Source of the DNA: Hygrophila difformis
Lineage: Eukaryota > Streptophyta > Magnoliopsida > Lamiales > Acanthaceae
Assembly: GCA_030278955.1 (NCBI GenBank)
Contig: JAOANR010000005.1
Coordinates: forward strand, 33,731,105-33,795,104
Direction: 5' to 3'
Length of the DNA stretch: 64,000 nt
Made by a program: the position numbers and the translations under genes. The notes beneath the pieces are model-generated. The model made no database searches and was not told the DNA's origin. It was given only the letters and a program-made list of their open reading frames with translations. This document shows positions 41,034 to 50,808 of this stretch, one piece after another; within the stretch, counting starts at the first letter, position 1, and the number at the start of each line of letters is the position of its first letter.

Positions 41034-42973
41034 TTATTTAAATGTGGTTTCACATGGTGCATCACTATCCTCCATATGGAACTTCTTCAACATATTTCTA
41101 GCATATTTTTCTTGTGACAGAAAAATTCCATCCTTTTGTTGCTTGATCTGTAGACCTAGAAAGTAATGTAGTTTCCCCATCATGCTCATCTCAAACTCAA
41201 ATTTCATTGCCTCAATAAAATCTTTTCTTAAGTTCTCTGAAGTAGCTCCAAAAATAATATCATCCACAAAGACTTGTGCTATGAGCCTATGACAAAGTCT
41301 TTGTTGATGTGTTTTACAAACAACGTCTTGTCAACACTACCTCCGGTATACCCATTGTTCACAAGAAATTGTGATAATCTTTCATACCAAGCACGGGGTG
41401 CTTGCTTAAGTCCATATAAAGTTCCTTTAACTCTGTAGACATAATCTGGATGTTCATGATCCTCAAATCCTGTCGGTTGAGCTACATATATCTCTTCTTT
41501 TATCCTTCCATTCAAGAAAGTTGTCTTTATATCAATCTGATATAACTTGAAGTTCATACAGCATGCAAACGACAGTAGTATTCTCACTGCTTCCATCCTT
41601 GCAACTGGAGCAAATATCTCTCCATAATTGATTCCTTCTATTTGAGTGTAACCTTGTGCCACTAATCTTGCTTTATTTCTAACAACATTTCCTTGCTCAT
41701 CCATCTTATTCCTGAATACCCATTTAGTACCGATGATATTTATGTCGTTTGGTTGTGGTACCAATTCCCAAACAGAATTCCTTTCAAACTGTAAAAGCTC
41801 ATCTTGCATAGCTGCAATCCAATACTCATCCTTAAGTGCTTCAACTGCATTTTTTAGCTCTATCTTTGATATGAAACAATTCATCCCATCCAATAGGAGC
41901 ATCTACATCTATAATATCGTCGTTGGAATGATGTTTCAACGTCCTAGATCCTTTCCTCTTATCAACCTCAGTTTCCTTTTCTGATTGTTGCTCTTCTTCA
42001 GTAACATCTTCTTCTGTGATAGAGCTTCTTTCCTCTTCTATAGGTTGATCACTAGGTTCATAAACTTGTGGAATTTGTTGAGGAATTAAGGACAAGTCAA
42101 ATAAATCCTCTAACTGCCTATTGTCTGGAAGTTCAAAGATAACATTTGTTGATTCCACTACCTTTTTGCTTTCTTCTAAGTAGACTCTATACGCCTTTGA
42201 GTTGTTAAAATAGCCTAAGAACTTCCCTTTCTCTGATCGAGCATCAAATTTCCTTAGTTGTTCTCTATCCCTGTAAACATGACAAATACATCCAAAAGTA
42301 TGAAAATATTTAACTGTAGGAAGTTTACCATTCCAAACCTGATAAGGTGTGTAGTTCGTGTGGGGTCTCAACAACACTCTGTTCGCAACATGGCATGCAG
42401 TGTTGACAGCTTCAGCCCAAAACGTCTTTGGCAAAGTACTATCATGTAGCATGGATCTAGCCATTTCTTGTAAGGTCATATTCTTTCTCTCAACAATACC
42501 ATTTTTTTAGGAGTCTTGGGGGCTGAAAACTCTTGTGAAATTCCATGACTGTTGCAAAAATCTGTAAACTGCTGATTCTCAAATTCCCTTCCATGGTATG
42601 TTCTAATTCTGGAGATTTTTGCTTGTTTCTGGTTCATCAGCTTCAGATTTATTGACTCAAAGTGTTCAAAAACCTCATCTTTTGTCCTAAGAAAACACAC
42701 AAAGGTAAATCTGGAAAAATCATCTATTATAACAAGAATATACCTCTTCCCATTAAGACTCTCAACTTCAGTTGGATCCATCAAGTCCATATGGATCAAT
42801 TCTAAGCAGTGGTTAGTGTTGATCCCTTCAACTTTCTTGTGTTGAGACTTTGTTTGCGTTCCTTTTGCACATCCTTCACAGGTGAGCTTTGTGTCTTTCT
42901 GCAGTTTAGGTAGCCCTCTGACTGCCCCAGAAATACTGAACTTGTAGAGTGATTGATAGTTCAAGTGTTCCAT
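41034..42973 (-). pseudogene. Sirevirus-like integrase and N-terminal reverse transcriptase, broken
   Basis: The frame 42973-42476 carries the pre-integrase knuckle (CEGCAKGTQTKSQHKK) and the start of the integrase core (ELIHMDLMDPTEVESLNGKR). The second catalytic Asp is replaced: IRTYHGREFEN, where the family has SDHG. A frameshift near 42480 leads to 42479-41841 (TFWAEAVNTACHVANRVLLR, FGCICHVYRDREQLRKFDAR). RT follows at 41902-41279 ([50 protein letters not shown]) and, after a stop, 41267-41034 with the catalytic VDDIIFGATS and the MGKLHYFLGLQIKQ block. Similarity ends at about 41040, at the Athila-like LTR; the rest of RT and RNase H is missing. Confidence 0.88.
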
Positions 42974-44692
42974 CCTCTTATGCCTGCCATAAGCTAGTAA
43001 GATCCTCCTTTGTGATTAGTGCCTTGTCAACAGTTTCCTTCAAAGTATAACAATTGTTATTTAATCTTTCTCCAGACATAATACATTTGTTATCTTTAAA
43101 AACATAACAAGTGTTCCTGTCAAACAGTACTAAAGATTCTTCATCACACAATTGACTTATGGAAATTAAGTTTGTAGTTAGGCCTTTAACAAAATAGACT
43201 TTAGAGAGATTAGAAAGAGCTCCCTGTTTTAGTGCACCATAGCCAGTTATTTTGCTCTTTGCTCCATCTCCAAAGACAACTTCTTCACAATCCTTTTATA
43301 CATAGTCATGAAGCATGATTTTAATTCCAGTCATATGCCTAGAGTATCCAGAATCAAAATACCACCGGTTGTCCTTCTGATGTTCTTACAAGGACAAAAC
43401 AACAAAACCAACTGATTGTTTATTGAAATTTTTTGGTACCCATGCTTTCCGGATTTGAATCTTCTTTTGTAATTCCAACGATGGCCAGACAACTCGTCTC
43501 CCATTTATAAGATCTCAAACAATTCTTAAGCATGTGTCATGCTTGATGGCCTGGCAATCCACAATAGATGCAATCTTTATAATTTTGTGGTGCAATATTG
43601 ACTTGAACTGGTATGTTACTGTGAGCTGCTACACTGCTTAATTCATCGCCAAGATAACCTCCACTAACAAAACTCCTTCTATTTGGTTTGAACTTGCTTT
43701 GCTTGCCTTTCTTCTTATATCCAATACTTGTAAGATCACCAGGTTGTTTGCACATTGAAAGAACGGAATTTAGTATACCTTTACCTTTTACCGTTCTTTC
43801 TAAATCATTTCTAAATCATCATTTTTGGATTTAAGTCTATCCAGTTCAGTTTCAAGAGCTTGCTTTTCTTCAGTAAGTTTGATACATGCCTCGAGCTCTG
43901 AAAGGTTGTCTTTGAGCAGCTTTGACTCCTTGAGAATATTATCTTTCTCTACTTCTTTATCATATGCAATCCCGAGATCTGTGAGTTGTTTCAACAACTT
44001 CTTGTTTTCACTACAGGCGGCCTCATATTCTTCCTTTAACTCATCATATGCATCAGCCAATTTGGTTTAGATTTCTCTTACATCACCTGCATCAAATGAG
44101 CCATCTTCATCAGTAGAAAAATCTAATGGACTAGAATTACCTCTTGTGGGATTGCTATCTCGTAGCATAAAGGCTACAACATCATCAGAATCACTCTGTT
44201 GTTCCTCAGTATTTTCAACTTCTGAATCACCATCACTTAAAGTGGCTTGATAAGCTTTTCCTTCTCTTCTCTTTATTGTGTGACATTCAGCTTTCACATG
44301 TCCTTTATCTTCACATTCGTAGCAGATAATGGAAGAGAATTTATCTATTTTCTCGGGCTCCTTTGGTTTTCTAAATTTTCTGCTTTTTCCATCCTGTCTT
44401 TTAGAACCCTTGGATTGTCGTTTTTCTGTAGTTGACACATTGTTCGAACCACCTTTATGAGATTTTCCTTTCTGAAACTGCCTGGTCCTTTTTTCTTGAA
44501 GAATTCTAGCGATTCTCTTTGTTATTAGGGATACTTCCTTCTCAATTTCTTCATCTAAATCCTCAATCAACTATGTTTTCAGGGCAATATTTTTGGACTT
44601 GTTTTTGTGCCTTGAATCCAGATGATTCGTCTCATAATTTTGAAGATTTCCAACAAGTCTTCAACGTCATGGTTCTGATCTTATCACTTTCT
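42974..44692 (-). pseudogene. Sirevirus-like gag C-terminal half and protease region, degraded
   Basis: The frame 44570-44067 has a basic stretch and a CX2CX4HX4C knuckle (CYECEDKGHVKAEC), then an acidic Ser/Asp region. After one stop, 44060-43800 is a coiled coil (ELEACIKLTEEKQALETELD). After another, 43755-43537 holds a second knuckle (CIYCGLPGHQA...). Between about 43530 and 43000 every frame has several stops and no protease motif could be confirmed. Coiled coil plus two knuckles is a Sirevirus gag layout. Confidence 0.75.
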
Positions 44693-45271
44693 TCAAGAAC
44701 TAAGACTTTTCCCGAGTATTTTATAGAAATTGTCCTTAACATGTTTTCTGACAAGTTTCTGTTCATCAAAACTCATCCCTAACTCGATGCACTGATTGAC
44801 TACTTCTTCAAATCTTCCAAAGTAAAATGAAATATCCTCATCGTCTGCCATTTCAAGTCTGTCGTAAAGAGATTCGACGCAGTGTAAGCGTGTTGTTTTC
44901 ACATCGGCAGAACCTTCAAATCGAACATCAAGAAATCTCCATGCATCATAAGCGGTTTTATAGTTCTTGATCATTCGATGATGTGACTCCTCCATTGCTC
45001 CGCAGATCGCAATCATTGCAGAAGAATTTCCTTGTTTTGCAGCTCTTTCAGCAACGGTAAATTCGGTTTTAGTTGCAGGACGAATCGTAGGTGGTGCAGT
45101 GCTTCCTTCTGTCGGTTCGACAGTCCTGGTGGGTGGTTCCCACCGCTCTTCAACAGCTTCACAGACTTCATCTCCAAGAGCCTGAAGGTAATGTTGCATT
45201 CTTGACTTCCAGTAGCAATAATTTGTTCCATCAAAGATCAGAGGTCATATATCCGCTATTTCTAGACTCAT
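44693..45271 (-). pseudogene. Sirevirus-like gag N-terminal half
   Basis: The likely ATG is at 45271 (MSLEIADI), followed by a TGA at 45247-45245, then PLIFDGTNYCYWKSRMQHYL. It stays open from 45199 to 44693 with TAYDAWRFLDVRFEG and DISFYFGRFEEVVNQCIELG, as in copia-type gag (UBN2-like). A frameshift follows near 44690. Confidence 0.8.
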
Positions 45272-45308
45272 CTTTGAATCTTTCCTCAATAAATCCGTTA
45301 GAGGCCAC

Positions 45309-45320
45309 GCTCTGATACCA
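45309..45320 (-). promoter_or_regulatory. tRNA-iMet primer-binding site
   Basis: Minus strand TGGTATCAGAGC, two bases from the end of the 5' LTR; complementary to the 3' end of initiator-Met tRNA, the usual Ty1/copia primer. Confidence 0.93.
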
Positions 45321-45322
45321 CT

Positions 45323-45980
45323 TGATGGTCCCTTCCGTGGAGTCGGTAGTTAGTCAGTAATATGAACAACGCAAATACACGGCAGAAAGTAAAGATTTTG
45401 CAGAAATGTAAAAGAACACCGTCGTTTGTTGACCCGGTTCGAACCTCCTGTTCTACGTCCCGGGGATTCCAATCCATGCTAGAGATCACTTCAACAAGAT
45501 CTAAGAAATTACAAGACTCTTACTCGATCATACCAACTCGGTCTAGTTGTTGAAGCTCCCTCTCAACACCTAATCTTGATAGTATGGATTGTAAACAGAT
45601 CTGAAACATCTTGGCTCCTTGTTGACACCCCTAGATTGACTCCTATCTATCTCAAGAAAACACCTTTCTTGAGTTACAACTCGAAAAGAATGAATACAAT
45701 GAAAAACTCTCAAGTCAAGATGAAAAGTACATAATCTTGATGAACAAAAATGACTTGACTTAAACTTTCACACTCTAAAGAATGAATCTATTAGAATTAT
45801 GTGTAACACCCTAAAACTGCCTAAAGACTCGAAGTATTTATAGCGATGCAATATTCCAGTCTTTAAAACTCCCGACAGTAACAGGTCATTGGCTTGATTC
45901 ATGTAGACAATCACTCTATTGTTGTTATGATATATGGACGACTTCAAATATTTGCATGAAAAGTTAGTCGTGTACCAACA
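45323..45980 (-). repeat. 5' LTR of the Sirevirus-like element (658 bp)
   Basis: Minus-strand start TGTTGGTACACGACTAAC, end GGGACCATCA; pairs with 24164-24829. Target duplication ATACC directly at its outer side (45981-45985). Confidence 0.95.
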
Positions 45981-45985
45981 ATACC

Positions 45986-46601
45986 GTATTCAAAAAAGGA
46001 TTAATAAGGGAACATGATGATTAAAGGGTTAGATAATGGTAATTTAAACTACCTATATATATCTCAAATTTCATCTAGCTCAACCTTCATCTAAAAATGA
46101 ACCGATCAATGATCCTCCACGCTTTTTTATGATTTGAGTGACTTCCAAAATTGTACTCCCCTGTTATTCACATTGTTGTTAACAATGGGAAATGATTTGA
46201 AGGAAGAACTATAAGACATGGCCAAAAGCTTGTAAGTGCAAAATTTCAAAATATTTGAATCGGAACTGGGAGTAATATACTAATTAAACATAGAAATGGT
46301 TTAAATAGCTCACTGTCATTAATGGGAAGGAATGAAGGATGAAGTATATGACAATAATACCAACACAAAACAAAAATATGTTCATTAACAAATACTAATG
46401 CCCTGGATCATATCACAATAAAAGGTTTTGGTTTAAACTACCAACAGGTCTTAAAAAAATACCAACATATATCTTGGTATCAATAAATTCCTTATGCCAA
46501 CACTTTGACCAGTAGCAATTATTCTCAATGCCAATAGCTCTGTTGAGCATCATAATATCACATTATCACTTGGCAAGCTACCAAGCAAAATAAAATAATA
46601 C
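45986..46601. other. Intergenic DNA right of the Sirevirus-like element
   Basis: AT-rich, no gene or repeat recognised. Confidence 0.4.
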
Positions 46602-46676
46602 CTTTAGCCTCATAACTGCATCAACGACTAATTTTGCAAAATGTTCTTTGTCCTGAGATAGAATTTTGGAACTCGA
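46602..46676 (-). pseudogene. CCT2 (T-complex chaperonin beta) exon fragment
   Basis: Minus frame reads SSSKILSQDKEHFAKLVVDA then VMRLK, followed by a GT donor (AAAG|GTATT). This is the eukaryotic chaperonin CCT subunit beta segment SKILSQDKEHFA...VDAVMRLK. Only one exon is present; no upstream or downstream CCT2 sequence was recognised. Confidence 0.75.
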
Positions 46677-47132
46677 TGTCGCCAACCGTCATCAGGTGAG
46701 ATTGGAAAATTTCTGGAGGTAAAAGATATAAATCAAGCGAAATTTAAGTAGGATGAATAATAAATAAACAAAATTATATAGATAAAATCAATTACACTGC
46801 AACATACTAAAAGACCAAAAATTAGTGTTAGACTATAAAGCTAGCTGCTACAAGTAGAAGTGAGTACAGCTGTCATGGACCTAATGCTAGTATCTAACTA
46901 AATAAAATAAAAATCTTCATTTTGGATTATTACAGTCCTGACACAAAGATAAAACAAATTAAAAGAAGAAATAATAGAATGAAACGTTATTGTGGCAAGA
47001 GATTCAATAGAATGAAGTTACTCAACAAAAAAGAAAGTGCAGTACTTAAGTGATACAAGTATACTACATTCAACAATGACCGAATCAATTGGTGATCCCA
47101 GAGGAAAGGCTAAGAAGCAAAGTAATAAACAC
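46677..47132. other. Spacer between gene fragments
   Basis: AT-rich, intron-like; nothing recognised. Confidence 0.4.
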
Positions 47133-47212
47133 CTGAATCCAGTTTATTATCCACAACCTTCTCCAGCAATCCAGCAATGTATTTTTGGTGCATTCAGCTG
47201 TCATAGGATACC
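47133..47212 (-). pseudogene. Isolated 80-nt exon-like segment, parent gene unknown
   Basis: The acceptor TATTTTTCAG|GG and donor GATTCAG|GTGTT on minus frame an 80-nt block. One frame of it reads HQKYIAGLLEKVVDNKLDS after a stop. I do not recognise the protein. Confidence 0.4.
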
Positions 47213-47887
47213 CTGAAAAATAGACAGGAACCCATGTATCAATAAAAGACCACAGCGCACTTCCCACAATCGAACCATGCATGGAATGGATATCATTTCA
47301 ATTATAGCAGCAGCACAACAAGAATAAATTTAAGAAACACATTTCATATTGGCCTACACTAATGAGTGTGCACGCCTTTATATCAGTAATCGTCCTATCA
47401 GTAAACCACTTCATCTCCTCCGGGCTAGCAGTGCAGTAGCACCCAACAGTACGACAAAGCATGTATTATTGAGTAGACGAATAAGAGTGCTCTAGAAAGA
47501 AAACAAATGGAACAAGCCAAGCGAAACCATTAAATTGTTCAAGCGTAAGGACCTCTATCAATAGCTTATGTCTACATATTCAGTTTCCCTTGATCATTCT
47601 AACGAATGGCAAAGCATCGTTAAATCATGATGCTCAGCCTGTAAATGCCTATGAAACGGGTAATGAATCTAAAACCATTTCCCCACGTACAGAAGATAAA
47701 GTAATAAATTAGTATATGCCAAATAAAAGGTGCCCACAAAAATTGGAATTAACTACAATACACCCCTAGCACTGAATTTTTTTATTTCTAATTTGAAAAC
47801 ACAAAGACCATCTAAATTAAAATCCTAATTGAAGGTTATAATTTTCAAAGGACATGGAATAATAGCATGAAGAAAGATTAATTTTAC
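47213..47887. other. Spacer between gene fragments
   Basis: AT-rich, no feature recognised; presumably intron-derived DNA carried with the fragments. Confidence 0.35.
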
Positions 47888-48740
47888 CGGAGCTTGTTTA
47901 CCACAAGTGTAGCCAAAGCCTCTCGAGTGACATCTTCTGCAATAATTAGCAAAGGTGCTCTGAACTGAGTGGTCTTCTCAAACAAGGAAACGATGTCCTT
48001 GATTGCTAAAATTTTCTGGTCTGTAACCAATACTCTAGCATTCTCAAATTCAACAACCATCTTCCCAAAGTTGGTCGCAATCTGTGGGGAAATATATGCT
48101 CTATCAATTTGTACACAATATGACAATAACAATGAACATTTCGCAGATAAACTCATAATCATAATTGAACAATTTGCATCTAGATGGTGAAGTGAGAGAG
48201 TACAAAGTAGGGAGCAGAGTACTCCAAGTACAGACCACCATTCCTTCAATTTCAATCGTGGTTTCAAAGGAAAAACATGACTCAATAGACAAGACACCAT
48301 CTGGTCCAACCTTGTCGAGAGCTTCAGAAATCATCTGGCCTATGCTATCATCATTCCCAGAAGAGATTGATGCAATGGCTGCAAATTATATTGTCTGTAT
48401 AACTGAATCAAAAATGAATTGCGCAGCCTATTCAGGTCCAAGAACAGATGCAGTAGTTGTCCCATCGCCAGCAGAGTCATTTGTCTTGCTAGCAACCTTC
48501 ACCCACAATTCACGGTTCAGAATTAAACCGTTAAGCATTAAGGCACCTCAAAAACAATGACCGTGTATGATTTTTGTGAGTAAGGACGAAAGCACTACAA
48601 GAACTAACCTCCCTAATCAAAGCAGCACCAGCATTTTCCATGGGATTAGGCAACTCTATAGCTCGTGCAATTGTGACACCATCATTGACAACCTTTGGGG
48701 ACCCATATTCATCCATACAACATTCCGTCATACACATTTT
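47888..48740 (-). pseudogene. Chloroplast chaperonin-60 alpha fragment, three exons, disabled
   Basis: The intact relative is a subunit of the chloroplast Cpn60 folding machine. Seen here on minus: about 48740-48609, [20 protein letters not shown] then [11 protein letters not shown] at a GT donor; 48496-about 48230, starting at an AG acceptor, VASKTNDSAGDGTTTASVL, a stop, a large internal deletion, then [12 protein letters not shown] and FETT; about 48100-47888, [50 protein letters not shown] donor. The N-terminus (with transit peptide) and the C-terminal half of the roughly 580-aa protein are absent. Introns are retained, so it is not a processed pseudogene. The choice of alpha over beta rests on [16 protein letters not shown]. 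Confidence 0.85.
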
Positions 48741-49156
48741 TACACAAACTAAATAGCCATATGCAAAATATATAAATGATCACCCCATCAATGTGTTTAT
48801 GGCCACAAAACAGGTTTACACTATTGAAAATTCCTGTAAACAAAACAGCACAGAATTAAATGACAACATCATAAATCATGTCAGAATAAAGCTATTTAAT
48901 AGAACAAACAGGTTTGAAATTATAAAAGACCTATTCAATTCTTTATAAAATTTCTGACGCAATGCACAACTGAAACACATAGATCAGTATACTCCAGGCG
49001 AGTAATTAATGTATTATCAGAATATGAAGATTGTGGAGAGAAGAGAACATAAATGTCAAGGAAATATTAATATGCAACTACAGGCAACAAGGACAACCCA
49101 ATATTTTAAAATTTTATGCAGAAGATTCAGAAGGAAAAATTATTGTAAAATCTGAC
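48741..49156. other. Spacer between gene fragments
   Basis: AT-rich, no feature recognised. Confidence 0.35.
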
Positions 49157-49315
49157 CTTTGTGTTTGATGGAATATCATAGTTGACAACCAGATCCACTA
49201 AATGGAGTATCAACTCCTCTACTGACAACCTCAGTGTAGATCAGAAATGTTTCTGCGGCCTTGAATTTATTTGCAAGTCTTTTTGCATGGAAAAGTGTGA
49301 CACCACCACGCAGAA
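49157..49315 (-). pseudogene. DEAD-box RNA helicase exon fragment
   Basis: Minus strand: KRLANKFKAAETFLIYTEVV then SRGVDTP, and, after a one-base shift, VDLVVNYDIPSNTK at an AAAG|GTCAG donor. This is motif V and its surroundings of the helicase C-terminal domain (…SRGLDIPSVD.VINYDIP…). A single damaged exon; upper limit approximate. Confidence 0.7.
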
Positions 49316-49694
49316 TAAAACATTATATAAAATTCATCTTCTCAAAGAAGCACCAATAATTATATCAAATTGTAGAACAACAAAAATGGAAAAAATGAAC
49401 ATAATGAAGATGCCCAATGATGGGTAGGGTAACTACTTTCTCATGCTCAGAAAACCATTTGCTTTCCCTTCAGTAAAACATGAATTTGCAAACAGTGCAG
49501 TAACTATCTGTTTCAGAAACAAATCAGATTGTGCAGACTAAAATAAAGAGCAGCAAGCAGGGCATATCCACCAGACTACCAAATACTGATGGGATGTGGC
49601 AACCGGGTCGGTGCGAGCAAGATCCGCTACTGTTACACTGTAGCTAATCAAAACACTGTTATACTGTTCATTCCAAGTTAGGCATATAGTATTA
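49316..49694. other. Spacer, nothing recognised
   Basis: No feature seen between the helicase fragment and the MITE. Confidence 0.35.
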
Positions 49695-49960
49695 TATATA
49701 CTTTCTCCGCTATTTAATGTTATTAACATTTGCATAGTAAACACTATCCATTGAGTAACTTTGATTCGACTTTTTAATACAGTTACATAAGATAAAATAT
49801 AGTAAAGTGAGATATTGTTAGATTCATCTGATCACATAGTTTTACAATATTAAACTTTAATAATTTTTACTTTTATACAATTTGAGATATTAATCGTTAA
49901 ACATTTGCATTGGATTGCGTAAAAACATGGAATGTTAACATCATTTGGGAACGGGGGGAA

Positions 49961-49965
<5 letters not shown>
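49695..49965. mobile_element. Stowaway-like MITE, copy C
   Basis: Left end TACTTTCTCCGCTATTTAATG, right end GGGAACGGGGGGAATA; interior blocks match copies A and B (CCATTGAGTAACTTTGATTC, GTTAGATTCATCTGATCACA). The (TA)n run follows to about 50010. Confidence 0.6.
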
Positions 49966-49991
<26 letters not shown>

Positions 49992-50178
49992 CTATATATA
50001 TATATATATAAGTTTTAAGAATCTCAAATTCAAAAATTTTCAGCATTTAACTATCAAGGAATACAGTGATATCATAACTTCATCTTCCCTAAGTCCCAAC
50101 CATGAAAAATCAAAGTGAACAAGAAATACCATCACATTAAAAAAGAAAATGACATGGGGTTCAAGATACCGGTAAGGA

Positions 50179-50808
50179 CTACAATTTTAGTGCCGCTATT
50201 GCTTCAGGTTTGAAATCCACTCGTAGCCCCAAAACTCTCCTGACCTCAGCAGGAGTTAATCTCCAAGTCAAGGGCCCTGAGTTCTCTCCCCAGAAATCCA
50301 AAATCTCAGATACTTTTTCCAAGTTTAGGATGGTAGCCATCTGGGTTAGACGAGAAAATTTGTCTCTTACAGTTCTCTGGGTCATACTGGAGAAATGACT
50401 AACTAGTGTTCTCACATCTCGGTCAAGCTGGAGGCCTCCAAGTTGACTGAATCTTTTCTGCATCATGATAACTTCAAGCCTTTTCACAATGAAGTCAATC
50501 AAAAGATGCACTAGCATATCATAATTGTTGGCTGTCATCAGTGACTGAAGCCACACCACATTGGTCTCAACAGCATGGAGAAGGCGTTGCACCCACGGGT
50601 CATTCACTTCATTGTCAGCATATTCTGATTCTGAAAGCTCATAGCTAATAGTTGCCACACTATCTAACACAGATCGAATTCGGGGAGTAACAGAGGCTAC
50701 AAGCTGATCCATTCCAACATTAAGCAACTTCTTAAAACTGTTGCCCGTTTCGTTTAATTCAGATAGGCAAGAATTAACTCTCTCTCTATCTGCTGCCGTC
50801 GGGAATGC
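50179..50808 (-). CDS. COG4: COG4 exon 2
   Basis: 630 nt from the TTTATTTCAG acceptor to the stop. Begins AFPTAADRERVNSCLSELNE. The 608-bp intron between the exons (50809-51416) is AT-rich, with no other feature. Confidence 0.94.
   Translation of the reverse strand, partial: AFPTAADRERVNSCLSELNETGNSFKKLLNVGMDQLVASVTPRIRSVLDSVATISYELSESEYADNEVNDPWVQRLLHAVETNVVWLQSLMTANNYDMLVHLLIDFIVKRLEVIMMQKRFSQLGGLQLDRDVRTLVSHFSSMTQRTVRDKFSRLTQMATILNLEKVSEILDFWGENSGPLTWRLTPAEVRRVLGLRVDFKPEAIAALKL

Larger units (their letters stand above)
24164..45980 (-). mobile_element. Sirevirus-like Ty1/copia element, 21.8 kb, with nested insertions
   Basis: Flanked by a perfect 5-bp target duplication ATACC (24159-24163 and 45981-45985). 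Minus orientation: 5' LTR 45980-45323, tRNA-iMet primer site 45320-45309, gag and pol 45271-41034 (all broken), then foreign material, an envelope-like remnant at 25625-25213, polypurine tract 24844-24830 and 3' LTR 24829-24164. Gag with coiled coils and zinc knuckles, an envelope-like 3' region and an AAAAGAGGGGGAGAT tract before the LTR are Sirevirus traits. The pol region ends in mid-RT at about 41030 and no RNase H is found on the other side, so internal sequence was lost besides the insertion. Confidence 0.88.

Noticed and set aside
47888..48740. Working CPN60-alpha gene
   Set aside because: Internal deletion, stop codons, and no N- or C-terminal parts within reach.
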